A DNA stretch of 64,000 nt. Origin: CBDFKY01 sp965248995. Lineage in GTDB: Bacteria; Pseudomonadota; Alphaproteobacteria; Rickettsiales; UBA998. The DNA lies in NCBI GenBank assembly GCA_965248995.1, contig CBDFKY010000022.1, forward strand, positions 274,545 to 338,544. The letters run 5' to 3'. The notes beneath the pieces are model-generated. The model was not told where the DNA came from. It made no database searches and was given only the letters and a program-made list of their open reading frames with translations. Positions within the stretch are counted from its first letter, which is position 1. Each line of letters starts with the position of its first letter. A program made the position numbers and the translations under genes. Below are positions 25,479-33,913 of this stretch, one piece after another.

Positions 25479-25711
25479 AGATTCGGTATCGCTGCGAGAA
25501 GATGGATGATATGATTTTGCCGCGCATGCGATGTCATTGCGTCGAAGGCTGAGATCCGGCAAGAGTCCAAATTCCGGGGCCCGGCCTTGGCTGGGATGAC
25601 ACTTTCTGCTCCATTCACCCGGATTCTATTTTTGCATGGCGACAGCAGACGTCCAGGCGTGGCTTACGTATAACCGAGTGCAAATGAGGCCGGCGCCTGA
25701 AGCAGATCTAT

Positions 25712-26320
25712 TCAGGCGTGGCCTGCCACGGGAGAAAAACGCAGCATATCCACACCCAGCGTTTTAGCTGCGACGGCATATTTCGCGTCATCGTCGGTAT
25801 GAAAGATCACATCCGGGCTCGCGGGCGCGGTGATCCAGTAATTCGCCTCGATCTCGGCCTCCAGCTGACCGGCCGCCCATCCCGAATATCCGACGGAAAG
25901 TATCGATTTTTTGGGGCCGCGTCCACGGCTCAGATCTCGCAGGATGTTCATGCTGGCCGTTACCGAAACCCCGCATTCATGGCTGATCGTATCGTCCGTG
26001 CGGTAATCGTTGCCATGCACCACGAATCCTCGATTTTCCTCGACAGGGCCGCCATGATACACCGTCATGTCCTTGTTCTCATCACCGATTTCCAGGCCCA
26101 GTTGTTTGAACAGAGAAGTGTAATGGATGGTATCGAGCGGCTTGTTGATGACGATGCCCATGGCTCCACCGGCATTGTGCGCGAAGATATAAATCACGCC
26201 CCGCGCGAAAAGTTCTCCCGTCATGATCGGCGTGGCGATGAGGAACTGCCCGCGATAATACCCGTCATTGGCTTTGCCGGTGATCGTTTTGAGGAAACTG
26301 ATGGTGTTTGAATCGGTCAT
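25712..26320 (-). CDS. AlgH/YqgE family protein (UPF0301)
   Basis: 202 residues with the family hallmarks YYRGQFLIATPIMTGELFAR near 22, GVIYIFAHNAGGAMGIVINK near 41, and VYHGGPVEENRGFVVHG in the middle; GYSGWAAGQLEAEIEANYW near 145 is the conserved C-terminal block. Molecular function is not established; AlgH affects alginate regulation in Pseudomonas. It is a single gene facing trmFO, and reads away from parE. Confidence 0.92.
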   Translation of the reverse strand: MTDSNTISFLKTITGKANDGYYRGQFLIATPIMTGELFARGVIYIFAHNAGGAMGIVINKPLDTIHYTSLFKQLGLEIGDENKDMTVYHGGPVEENRGFVVHGNDYRTDDTISHECGVSVTASMNILRDLSRGRGPKKSILSVGYSGWAAGQLEAEIEANYWITAPASPDVIFHTDDDAKYAVAAKTLGVDMLRFSPVAGHA

Positions 26321-26523
26321 AAGGAATCGAGTGTCTGGTCAGAGTAAAAAAGGAAATCAGTTACCGCGTATTTTATCATGACATAGTCATCCTTCCTATG
26401 CAATTTCAATGATACTACGCCAAAATAAAGCAAGAAGCGTAAAATTGTCATACATGATTGTAAACTCCCGCACGCCGCCGGATTCATTTGCCATGTCCGC
26501 CATGGGTATGGCATACATCATCC

Positions 26524-28509
26524 ATGAGTAACGACCTGTTCAAAAACGCCGCCATGACCACATCCGCGGCGGAATCCTATACGGCGGACGATATCGAGGT
26601 GCTGGAAGGGCTGGAACCGGTACGACGCCGCCCCGGAATGTATATCGGCGGGACGGATGAGGGGGCCATGCACCACCTGATCAGCGAAGTGTTCGACAAC
26701 GCGATGGACGAAGCGGTGGCGGGGCACGCGACCCGCATCGACGTCAGGCTGGACCTTGGCGACCGCCTGACCGTCCATGATAACGGCAGGGGAATCCCTG
26801 TCGACCCTCACCCGAAATATCCCGGCAAATCGGCGCTGGAAGTGATTCTCACCACCCTGCATTCCGGCGGGAAATTTTCCGATCGTGCCTACCAGACTTC
26901 CGGTGGACTGCATGGAGTGGGAATTTCCGTAGTCAATGCTCTATCGTCGGAACTGATGGTGGAAGTGGCCCGCAACAAAACGCTCTACCGGCAGCATTAC
27001 GCGCGTGGCGCGGCGCTCGGGGCGCTGGAGACGGTGGGTAACGCCCCGAACCGGCGCGGCACGACGGTCAGTTTCGTTCCCGATACGGAAATTTTCGCCA
27101 GCCATCATTTTCGTCCGTCGCGGATTTTTGCGTTCGTGCGCTCCAAGGCTTATCTCTACAAAGGCGTGGAAATACGCTGGCAATGCGACGGCGAACTGGT
27201 GGAAGGAAGTGAAACGCCTGCGGAAGCCGTCCTGCATTACCCGAAAGGACTGCGTGATTTTCTGGACACGGAACTGCAGGGACGCGGCCTAATCGCCCGC
27301 GTATTCGACGGGCAGGCTGCGTTGACCGAAAAACGCGGGCGCGTGGAATGGGCGATCGGCTGGCCCCGCGATGAGGAGACGGCCATGCAGAGTTATTGCA
27401 ATACGATCGTCACGCCGCAGGGAGGAACACATGAAACCGGACTCCGCGCCGCGCTTACCAAGGGCTTGAAAGCATATGCCGAAATGTCCGGCAACAAGAA
27501 AGCCGCACAGATGACGGCGGAAGACGTGCTGGGCGGTGCGCATATCATCGTCTCCATCTTCATCCACGAACCCCAGTTTCAGGGGCAGACCAAAGAAAAA
27601 CTGGTCAGCGCCGACGTGGCCCGGCTCGTGGAAAACGCGATGCGCGATCCTTTCGATCATTTCCTAAGCGCCGACGCCGGCAACGCGGCGGCGCTGGTGG
27701 AAGCGATCTCCCGCCGGATGGAGGAACGCCTCTCACGCCGTAAGCAGCAGGAAATCAACCGCAAGTCGGTAACGCAGAAACTGCGCCTGCCGGGAAAACT
27801 GACGGATTGTACGCGTGACAGCGCCGAAGGAACCGAGCTGTATCTCGTGGAAGGGGATTCCGCCGGCGGCTCCGCCAAGCAGGCGAGGGAACGTAACACG
27901 CAGGCGATTCTGCCGCTGCGTGGCAAGATACTGAACGTGGCCAGCGCCACCCGCGACAAGATCCACGCCAATACCGAAATATCGGATATCATCCAGGCGC
28001 TCGGCTGCGGCAGCGGCAAGCATTTCGACATCAAGGCGCTCCGGTACGAAAAAATCATCATCATGACCGACGCCGACGTGGACGGCGCGCACATCGCTTC
28101 GCTGCTCATGACCTTCTTTTACCAGGAACTGCCGGACATCATCCGCTGCGGCCATCTGTATATCGCGCAGCCGCCGCTCTTCCGCGTTACCCATAACAAA
28201 CGCCATTATTATCCCGCTAATGAAAAAGAACGGGATGCGCTAGTGAAGAAACTCGGAAAAGAGAAGGGTGCCATCGAAGTCGGGCGTTTCAAGGGACTGG
28301 GAGAGATGACCCCCGCCCAATTAAAGGAAACCACCATGCAGGAAGGTAACCGCATCCTGCTGCGGGTCACGATTCCGCAGGAAGACCGGGAAACCACCCA
28401 GACCCGGCTGAACGCGCTGATGGGCAGAAAGCCGGAACTGCGCTTCGCCTTCATTCAGGAAGAAAGTGGAAAGCGCGGATCTCATCTGGCGGAGGCGCTG
28501 GATATTTAG
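26524..28509 (+). CDS. parE: DNA topoisomerase IV subunit B
   Basis: 661 residues from ATG 26524 (MSNDLFKNAAMTTSAAESYT). GHKL ATPase: EVFDNAMDEAVAGHA (N-box), DNGRGIPVDPHPKYP (G1), QTSGGLHGVGISVVNALS (G2). TOPRIM: ELYLVEGDSAGGSAKQARER with ADVDGAH downstream (TDADVDGAHIASLLM). Length and the short spacing match alphaproteobacterial ParE rather than GyrB, which carries longer inserts. Together with ParC it decatenates chromosomes. Transcribed alone; a 144-bp inverted-repeat element lies just after its stop. Confidence 0.93.
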   Translation: MSNDLFKNAAMTTSAAESYTADDIEVLEGLEPVRRRPGMYIGGTDEGAMHHLISEVFDNAMDEAVAGHATRIDVRLDLGDRLTVHDNGRGIPVDPHPKYPGKSALEVILTTLHSGGKFSDRAYQTSGGLHGVGISVVNALSSELMVEVARNKTLYRQHYARGAALGALETVGNAPNRRGTTVSFVPDTEIFASHHFRPSRIFAFVRSKAYLYKGVEIRWQCDGELVEGSETPAEAVLHYPKGLRDFLDTELQGRGLIARVFDGQAALTEKRGRVEWAIGWPRDEETAMQSYCNTIVTPQGGTHETGLRAALTKGLKAYAEMSGNKKAAQMTAEDVLGGAHIIVSIFIHEPQFQGQTKEKLVSADVARLVENAMRDPFDHFLSADAGNAAALVEAISRRMEERLSRRKQQEINRKSVTQKLRLPGKLTDCTRDSAEGTELYLVEGDSAGGSAKQARERNTQAILPLRGKILNVASATRDKIHANTEISDIIQALGCGSGKHFDIKALRYEKIIIMTDADVDGAHIASLLMTFFYQELPDIIRCGHLYIAQPPLFRVTHNKRHYYPANEKERDALVKKLGKEKGAIEVGRFKGLGEMTPAQLKETTMQEGNRILLRVTIPQEDRETTQTRLNALMGRKPELRFAFIQEESGKRGSHLAEALDI

Positions 28510-28519
28510 CAGGAGAGTT

Positions 28520-28663
28520 AGAACCAGTCACGTAAACCTTTTTAGGCTAGCGAAAATGGTTGATTTGCGAGACTCGAAGCGCAGTGTACTTAAGGTACAT
28601 GAGCATCGAATCGCAGTAAATTGACCGTTTGCAGGTGCATAAAAGGGTTTACGTGACTGGTTC
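28520..28663. repeat. 144-bp hairpin element with perfect 19-bp terminal inverted repeats
   Basis: AGAACCAGTCACGTAAACC at 28520-28538 is inverted at 28645-28663. The interior also folds on itself (GCGAAAATGGTTGATTTG against the segment near 28610-28632, and GTGTAC/GTACAT at the centre). It sits exactly between convergent parE and the 161-residue gene, whose stop touches its right end. It is a MITE or dispersed hairpin repeat that may act as a bidirectional terminator. Confidence 0.85.
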
Positions 28664-29149
28664 TTAAAGGGAGCGTTCCGAAGTGGCGTTTTCCCGCTCA
28701 CCGCTGATAGATTCTGCGTATGATTTGCGGGCCTGCTTGCGCGCATCGGCAAGAAGTTCCGACGTTTCCTTCGTCTGACGGTATTCCTGCGGCTTCATCA
28801 TCATTTCATGCGCCATGTGCGTTCCGGTGATCACCCCGGCGGTCAATGCGAAATGCGTAATGACCTCTGCGGCTTTGGATTCGCCGTGGCCTAGCGCATG
28901 GCTCAGTCCGTAAGCTACGGCGGCGGGTACGGTCCCGATCACCGCGCCGATCATATACCCGCCTAGCCGTTCGCCCATCGGTAACGGCTCAAGCGCCCGG
29001 TTGATGCTGGTAAGCGCCCGTTCATATTTCTGGACCGCCGTCGAGACCGAATTTTTCTTATCGCCCCATATTTCGGAAGGTAACGTCCGGATTTCATGAT
29101 TCGGGTCGGCAATCGGCAAACTGTTTCCTTCTGCAGGTTTCGTGCTCAT
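28664..29149 (-). CDS. Small membrane protein of unknown function
   Basis: 161 residues: a hydrophilic N-terminus of about 60, two close hydrophobic helices (about 65-87, GGYMIGAVIGTVPAAVAYGL, and 95-116) and a charged C-terminal tail with many Lys/Arg/Glu. No family recognised. The TAA stop overlaps the edge of the hairpin element, so the native 3' end may have been altered by that element. Single gene between convergent parE and the PEBP gene. Confidence 0.7.
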   Translation of the reverse strand: MSTKPAEGNSLPIADPNHEIRTLPSEIWGDKKNSVSTAVQKYERALTSINRALEPLPMGERLGGYMIGAVIGTVPAAVAYGLSHALGHGESKAAEVITHFALTAGVITGTHMAHEMMMKPQEYRQTKETSELLADARKQARKSYAESISGERENATSERSL

Positions 29150-29223
29150 AATGACCCGGGTGTAGCTTCTCTGGATTTTACCATAGCAAAGGTTTATGAC
29201 AGGCTCTTGACAACGCGACGTAT

Positions 29224-29781
29224 TTATTTGCTGCGCTGGTATGTTGCGGTAAGCGTGGCTTCGCCTAAGGAGAGTTGCCGGATATAATATCCAACCATCG
29301 CCGCAGAAGCGTCGCTTTTCAAAGGAATGACGTCTTTCAGCGCCGTCACCGTGAAATGGTAATGATGCGGCGCATCACCTGCAGGCGGGCAGGCGCCACC
29401 GAATCCCTTTTTCCCGTAATCGCTGTTCGCCTGCACCGTGCCTTTCGGCAGGCTTTCCCCGGAGGCCGTCCCGGCGTTTTCAGGCAGGGAAGCGGCGGTT
29501 GCCGGAATGTTGAACGCGACCCAGTGCCACCATCCACTGCCGGTCGGCGCATCGGGATCATAGACGGTGAGAGCGAACGCTCTGGTATCTTTCGGTGCGC
29601 CGCTCCAGGCGATTGCAGGAGAGTGGTTTTTCCCCTTGCAGCCGAACCCGTCGAACACCTGATTGATCCCAAGCGGTTTTCCTTCCGATACGTCAGGGCT
29701 GGTGAGGGTGAAATCACCGGCGAAAGCACTGGATCCAAGCAAAGCAAAAGTTGTTGCGATCATAAATGGCTTGAACGTCAT
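29224..29781 (-). CDS. Exported YbhB/YbcL (PEBP) family protein
   Basis: 185 residues with a signal peptide (1-21, FALLGSSAFAG). The PEBP ligand-pocket blocks are present: GFGCKGKNHSPAIAWSGAPK near 48, TVYDPDAPTGSGWWHWVAFN near 72 and GGACPPAGDAPHHYHFTVTA near 127. Bacterial members are of unknown function and are named after phosphatidylethanolamine-binding proteins. Its ATG overlaps the TGA of the upstream MITE-split gene (ATGA), implying translational coupling that the MITE insertion may now disturb. Confidence 0.92.
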   Translation of the reverse strand: MTFKPFMIATTFALLGSSAFAGDFTLTSPDVSEGKPLGINQVFDGFGCKGKNHSPAIAWSGAPKDTRAFALTVYDPDAPTGSGWWHWVAFNIPATAASLPENAGTASGESLPKGTVQANSDYGKKGFGGACPPAGDAPHHYHFTVTALKDVIPLKSDASAAMVGYYIRQLSLGEATLTATYQRSK

Positions 29782-30378
29782 CGTTTAGTCTCCTTATTAA
29801 AAAATAATATGTCAATCAACAAGTTAAAGTCTTCAATCTTTTTAAAACGCTTCAATGGCAGTTCGCGGATCATAAAACGTTCTTTCTTTATTCCTTCGGT
29901 AATAGTGGCCCTCGAATTTTTTGCTATAGTGTTTCCGAATAATTTTCGTACGAAAATTTTCGGTTAAAAACACTATAAATTATATGGTTATAGTCATTTT
30001 ATCCGATTAAAACCGTACGGTTTTTAATCGGAATGACTATATCTTCAAGTCGGCAATATCCGGTAGCGGAGCACCCGCCTCATTTCCGAAAAACAAAAAT
30101 TTTTCCATATGCAGGGCTTGTGAGACGATAATCCATAGCACGCATCCGCTGGGCTTATGGCTCAGACTCGTATGAATCGACACTTCCCGTGATTTTGCGT
30201 GAACCAGTTTGGTCTTCAACTGGATATGGCGAATAATGCTGCCAACGCTTACTACCAGATCATATCCGCCCGTATCGAATTCCGCTTTCAGCACTTCGAT
30301 ATCGCTTTCTCCCCGCTGCCAGAGCGATTGCAGCAACTGACCCACGAATAGATGCTCGATAATTTTTTCTCTGAGCAT
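29778..30378 (-). pseudogene. Unknown conserved gene split by a twin-hairpin MITE
   Basis: From ATG 30378 the frame reads MLREKIIEHLFVGQLLQSLW to PLPDIADLKI and then meets a TAG supplied by the MITE end at 30039. Past the MITE the frame resumes as AKNSRATITEGIKKERFMIR, then ELPLKRFKKIEDFNLLI, ending at TGA 29778. Deleting 115 bp (element plus one TA) gives an uninterrupted 161-residue product and AAG ATA GCA AAA across the joint. The E-x8-GYDLVV-x9-IQLKTK spacing resembles a PD-(D/E)xK nuclease-like core, which is an inference; I recall similar unannotated proteins in many bacteria. It follows glpX by 50 bp. Confidence 0.85.
29925..30041. repeat. Twin-hairpin MITE, copy B
   Basis: Two 53-bp palindromes bounded by TATAG...CTATA (29925-29977 and 29989-30041) separated by the linker AATTATATGGT (29978-29988), which differs from the linker of copy A at two positions only. 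Stem sequences differ completely from copy A. Flanking TA dinucleotides (29925-29926 and 30040-30041) are the target duplication. Its outer end TAGTGTTTCCGAATAATTTTC resembles the IS630 remnant end TAGCATTTCCCAATTAATTTC. Confidence 0.9.
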
Positions 30379-30428
30379 GGAATGGGTGGAATGTCTTGTG
30401 TCATCGTTAGACGTCACGGTCGAAACCC

Positions 30429-31379
30429 TTACAAAGTATGGGAAGTATGAATTGTGCGCAGCGTTCTGGTCTTGGAACACATGACCATGGTGTGCGTGGT
30501 CACATGTTCCCCGTCCACCACGATGCCGTTAAGCAGCGCCCCGTCCGTCACGCCGGTCGCGGCGAAGATGACGTCCCCGCCCGCCATTTCCTGCATGGTG
30601 TAAATCCGGTTCGGATCGGTAATGCCCATTTTCGCCGCACGGGACCGTTGCGCATCTTCCTTAAACAACAGCCGTCCCTGCATCTGTCCGCCGAGACAGC
30701 GCAGCGCCGCCGCCGCCAGCACGCCTTCCGGCGCTCCACCCGTTCCCATATACATGGCGACGCCCATTTCCGGCATGGCGGTGGTGATGATTCCCGCCAC
30801 GTCCCCGTCCTGGATAAGCTGGATACGAGCGCCCGCCTCACGTGTCTTGGCGATCAGTTCCGCGTGGCGGGGACGCTCCAGCATCACCACCAGCAGGTCG
30901 GAAACCTCGCATCCCTTGGCCTTCGCCAGGTTTTTCAGGTTTACTTTCGGGCTGTTCTCCAGCGCCACCACGCCGTCCGGCAACCCGTCTCCGACGGCGA
31001 TTTTTTCCATATACACATCCGGTGCGTGCAGGAATTTTCCCGCCTCCGCAAATGCCAGCACCGTCAGCGATCCGGCCCCGTGCGTCGCACACAGCGTCGT
31101 GCCTTCCAGCGGATCCAGCGCGATGTCGATCGAAGCACCCTTGCCGGTTCCGACTTTTTCCCCGATATACAGCATCGGCGCTTCGTCCCGCTCACCCTCT
31201 CCGATGACCACCGTCCCCTGCATTTCCACCGCATTCAACGCGGTACGCATCGCGTCGACCGCCGCCTGATCCGCCGCTTTCTCATCTCCGCGCCCGATCC
31301 AGTCCGATGACGCGATGGCCGCCGCTTCCGCGACGCGGGCGGCCTCCAGGGTAAGGTAGGTGGTATCTCTCAGATGCAT
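30429..31379 (-). CDS. glpX: Fructose-1,6-bisphosphatase class II GlpX
   Basis: Gluconeogenic, metal-dependent phosphatase; 316 residues from ATG 31379, which has GAGG just upstream (an in-frame TTG two codons earlier is less likely). Metal/substrate motifs: GEGERDEAPMLYIGEKVG near 60, DIALDPLEGTTLCATHGAGS near 84, and GTGGAPEGVLAAAALRCLGG near 187. It begins 2 bp after hom ends and is the third gene of the aminotransferase-hom-glpX operon, a common alphaproteobacterial order in which recJ usually follows; here recJ is absent from the window. Confidence 0.95.
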   Translation of the reverse strand: MHLRDTTYLTLEAARVAEAAAIASSDWIGRGDEKAADQAAVDAMRTALNAVEMQGTVVIGEGERDEAPMLYIGEKVGTGKGASIDIALDPLEGTTLCATHGAGSLTVLAFAEAGKFLHAPDVYMEKIAVGDGLPDGVVALENSPKVNLKNLAKAKGCEVSDLLVVMLERPRHAELIAKTREAGARIQLIQDGDVAGIITTAMPEMGVAMYMGTGGAPEGVLAAAALRCLGGQMQGRLLFKEDAQRSRAAKMGITDPNRIYTMQEMAGGDVIFAATGVTDGALLNGIVVDGEHVTTHTMVMCSKTRTLRTIHTSHTL

Positions 31380-31381
31380 GG

Positions 31382-32686
31382 TCAATCCTCAATTCGTATG
31401 AAGCAGGGGGTGGCGCGAAGGCTCGCAAGCGCGGCGATTTCCTCAAGCGCCGCCCTCATCCGCCATTCTTGGGTGGGGTGTGTAGTCAGGATGATGTCGG
31501 TCACGCCCGACTCCGCCTCGACGTCCGGTTTCGGCGCATGTTGCAGGAAGGTCGCCACCGAAATGGTATGCGCGGAAAATACTTTGGCCAGCGCGAATAA
31601 CACGCCGGTATGGTCGGCCACCTGAAGACGCAGGTAATACGCCCCTTCATGATCCCGCATCGGCAGAATCGTCGGCCGGGAAAGTTCCACCACGGGGGCG
31701 AGAAACGCGCGATTCACGTCCCCGCGCGCGATGTCCATGATATCGGCGATCACGGCGGACGCCGTCGCACCGCGCCCCGCACCCCGTCCCTCGATGAACA
31801 TATCGCCGACCGCATCGCCGAACACATGCACCGCATTGTATACGCCGTCCACTTCCGAAACGGGCGAGCCTTCCGGCAACAGGGCGGGATGTACCCGCAG
31901 CCCGATGCCCTTCTCCGTTTGTTCCGTCACGCCGATCAGGCGGATGCGATAGCCCAGTTCTTCCGCCGCGGCGATGTCGGCGGCGCTGATATGGCGTATG
32001 CCCTCGATGCTGATCCCGTCGATCGCCGGAGCGGTGGAAAATGCCAGAGCGGAGAGGATGCAGAGCTTATGGGCGGCGTCCACCCCGTCGATATCGAAGG
32101 CGGGATCCGCTTCCGCATAGCCGAGCGCCTGCGCTTCCGCGAGCACGTCCCCGAAATCCCGCTTGTCGCGCTCCATCGTGCTTACGATGAAATTGCAGGT
32201 GCCGTTCAGGATGCCGATGATTTTCGTGATTCGGTTCGCCGCCAGCCCTTCCTTCATCAGTTTGATGATGGGAATGCCTCCCGCGACCGCCGCTTCGAAC
32301 ATCAGCTGCACATTTCCCGCTTCCGAAAGGGCGGCGAGCGACTCACCATGATGCGCGATCAGCGCCTTGTTCGCGGTCACGACATGCTTGCCGTTGGCGA
32401 GCGCCATTTCACATAAGGTGCGCGCTACGCCCTCCGCACCGCCGATCAATTCCACCACCACGTCCACATCGGCGCGCTCGGCCAGATTCAACGTGTTTTC
32501 TTCCCAGGCGATTCCTTGCAGGTCAATCCCCCTCTCACGGGTTTTGTCGCGTGCCGAGACGGCGGTGACGACCAGTTCACGCCGGGTGCGCCCCGATAAC
32601 ATCACCCGCTGCTTCTGCAGGATATCCACCACTCCGCAGCCGACCGTACCGAGTCCGGCAATTCCAAGCCTGAGCGGTGCGTTCAT
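31382..32686 (-). CDS. hom: Homoserine dehydrogenase
   Basis: NAD(P)-dependent reduction of aspartate semialdehyde to homoserine, feeding threonine and methionine. 434 residues. Rossmann start GIAGLGTVGCGVVDIL; catalytic-domain segment NGTCNFIVSTMERDKRDFGD, followed by EAQALGYAEADPAFDIDGVD, which contains the substrate-binding loop; C-terminal ACT domain (GAYYLRLQVADHTGVLFALA near 348). The ATG directly follows the aminotransferase stop. It supplies homoserine to metX at 49.4 kb. Confidence 0.96.
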   Translation of the reverse strand: MNAPLRLGIAGLGTVGCGVVDILQKQRVMLSGRTRRELVVTAVSARDKTRERGIDLQGIAWEENTLNLAERADVDVVVELIGGAEGVARTLCEMALANGKHVVTANKALIAHHGESLAALSEAGNVQLMFEAAVAGGIPIIKLMKEGLAANRITKIIGILNGTCNFIVSTMERDKRDFGDVLAEAQALGYAEADPAFDIDGVDAAHKLCILSALAFSTAPAIDGISIEGIRHISAADIAAAEELGYRIRLIGVTEQTEKGIGLRVHPALLPEGSPVSEVDGVYNAVHVFGDAVGDMFIEGRGAGRGATASAVIADIMDIARGDVNRAFLAPVVELSRPTILPMRDHEGAYYLRLQVADHTGVLFALAKVFSAHTISVATFLQHAPKPDVEAESGVTDIILTTHPTQEWRMRAALEEIAALASLRATPCFIRIED

Positions 32687-33904
32687 CTAAAGCCCCATCT
32701 CAGAGAGCACTTTTCCGGGATCCATCTGCAGGAAATGCTTGATATTGCGTACCGCCTGGCGCAGACGCTGGCGGTTTTCCACCAGGGCGATGCGCACGTG
32801 GCTGTCCCCGTATTCCCCGAAACCGATCCCCGGCGCCACTGCCACTTCCGCATGTTTGAGCATTCCTTGCGAAAACGCCAGTGACCCGGCGCGGCGGTAC
32901 GCTTCCGGCAGTTCCGCCCAGATGAACATGCTCGCATCCGGCGGGGTCACGTTCCAACCGGCCTGATGCAGTCCGTCCACCAGGATATCCCGCCGTTCCT
33001 TATACATCTGCCGCAGTTCCTCCACGCAGTCCTGCGGTCCGTTGATGGCCGCCGCCGCCGCCACCTGGATCGGGGTGAACGCGCCATAATCCAGGTAGGA
33101 TTTGATGCGGGTCAACGCACCGATAAGTGTCTGGTTGCCTGCCGCGAAGCCGACCCGCCATCCTGCCATTGAATAGGTCTTGCTCATCGAGGTGAACTCG
33201 ATGGCGATATCCATCGCCCCTTTTACCTGCAGAATGGAAGGAGGAGGGTTATCTCCGAAATAAATTTCACAGTAGGCGAGATCCGAGAGCACCCAGATGC
33301 CATGATGACGGCAAATATCCACCACCCGCTCGTAAAATGCCAGATCCACAACTTCCGCCGTGGGATTGCAGGGATAATTGAGGATCAGCGCAGTAGGCTT
33401 CGGCTGGCAGTGCTGGATGGCCCGGTCCAGATGTTCCAGCAGGTCGCGCTGGGTGGCTTTCGGCAGATGCCACACCGAAGCGCCGGCGATGAGCGAGCCA
33501 TAAGGATGAATCGGGTAACTGGGATTCGGCACCATCACCACGTCACCGGGACCGGTAATCGCGGAGAGCAGGTTCGCCAGCCCTTCCTTGGAACCGATGG
33601 TGACCACCACTTCCTTGTTGGGATCCAGTTCCACCCCGAAACGCCGCTGGTAATATCTCGCCTGCGCCTGCCGCAGCCCCTTGATGCCTTTGGACATCGA
33701 ATATCCGTGCGCCCGCGGGTTCAGTACCGCTTCACGCAGTTTCTCCACGATATGCGGAGCGACCGGCGTATCGGGATTCCCCATGCCGAGATCGATGATA
33801 TCCTTGCCCGCGGCGCGGTCCCGCGCTTTCTGTTCGTTGACCACCGCGAACACATAAGGCGGCAGGCGTTTGATCCGGTAAAACTGGCTTTCAGGCGCAC
33901 TCAT
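32687..33904 (-). CDS. Alanine/LL-DAP-type PLP aminotransferase (AlaC-like)
   Basis: 405 residues of class I aminotransferase fold. The PLP lysine lies in SMSKTYSMAGWRVGFAAGN near 243; ILNYPCNPTAEV near 184 and SDLAYCEIYFGD near 214 bind the cofactor; the C-terminal Arg motif is DSHVRIALVENRQRLRQAV. Alphaproteobacterial genes in front of hom are usually annotated as AlaC/alanine or LL-diaminopimelate aminotransferase. The exact substrate cannot be read from the sequence; context suggests aspartate-family or alanine metabolism. Confidence 0.9.
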   Translation of the reverse strand: MSAPESQFYRIKRLPPYVFAVVNEQKARDRAAGKDIIDLGMGNPDTPVAPHIVEKLREAVLNPRAHGYSMSKGIKGLRQAQARYYQRRFGVELDPNKEVVVTIGSKEGLANLLSAITGPGDVVMVPNPSYPIHPYGSLIAGASVWHLPKATQRDLLEHLDRAIQHCQPKPTALILNYPCNPTAEVVDLAFYERVVDICRHHGIWVLSDLAYCEIYFGDNPPPSILQVKGAMDIAIEFTSMSKTYSMAGWRVGFAAGNQTLIGALTRIKSYLDYGAFTPIQVAAAAAINGPQDCVEELRQMYKERRDILVDGLHQAGWNVTPPDASMFIWAELPEAYRRAGSLAFSQGMLKHAEVAVAPGIGFGEYGDSHVRIALVENRQRLRQAVRNIKHFLQMDPGKVLSEMGL

Positions 33905-33913
33905 GCAGGAACA

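Noticed and set aside
25479..25711. Possible small gene or ncRNA between trmFO and algH
   Set aside because: No frame with an RBS or stable structure; only a degenerate GC-rich repeat-like segment.
28528..28752. 74-codon frame through the 144-bp hairpin
   Set aside because: It crosses a non-coding inverted repeat and overlaps the end of the 161-residue gene.
30429..30480. N-terminal extension of the MITE-split gene overlapping glpX
   Set aside because: The 34 extra residues lack an RBS; the ATG at 30378 begins the conserved-looking part.
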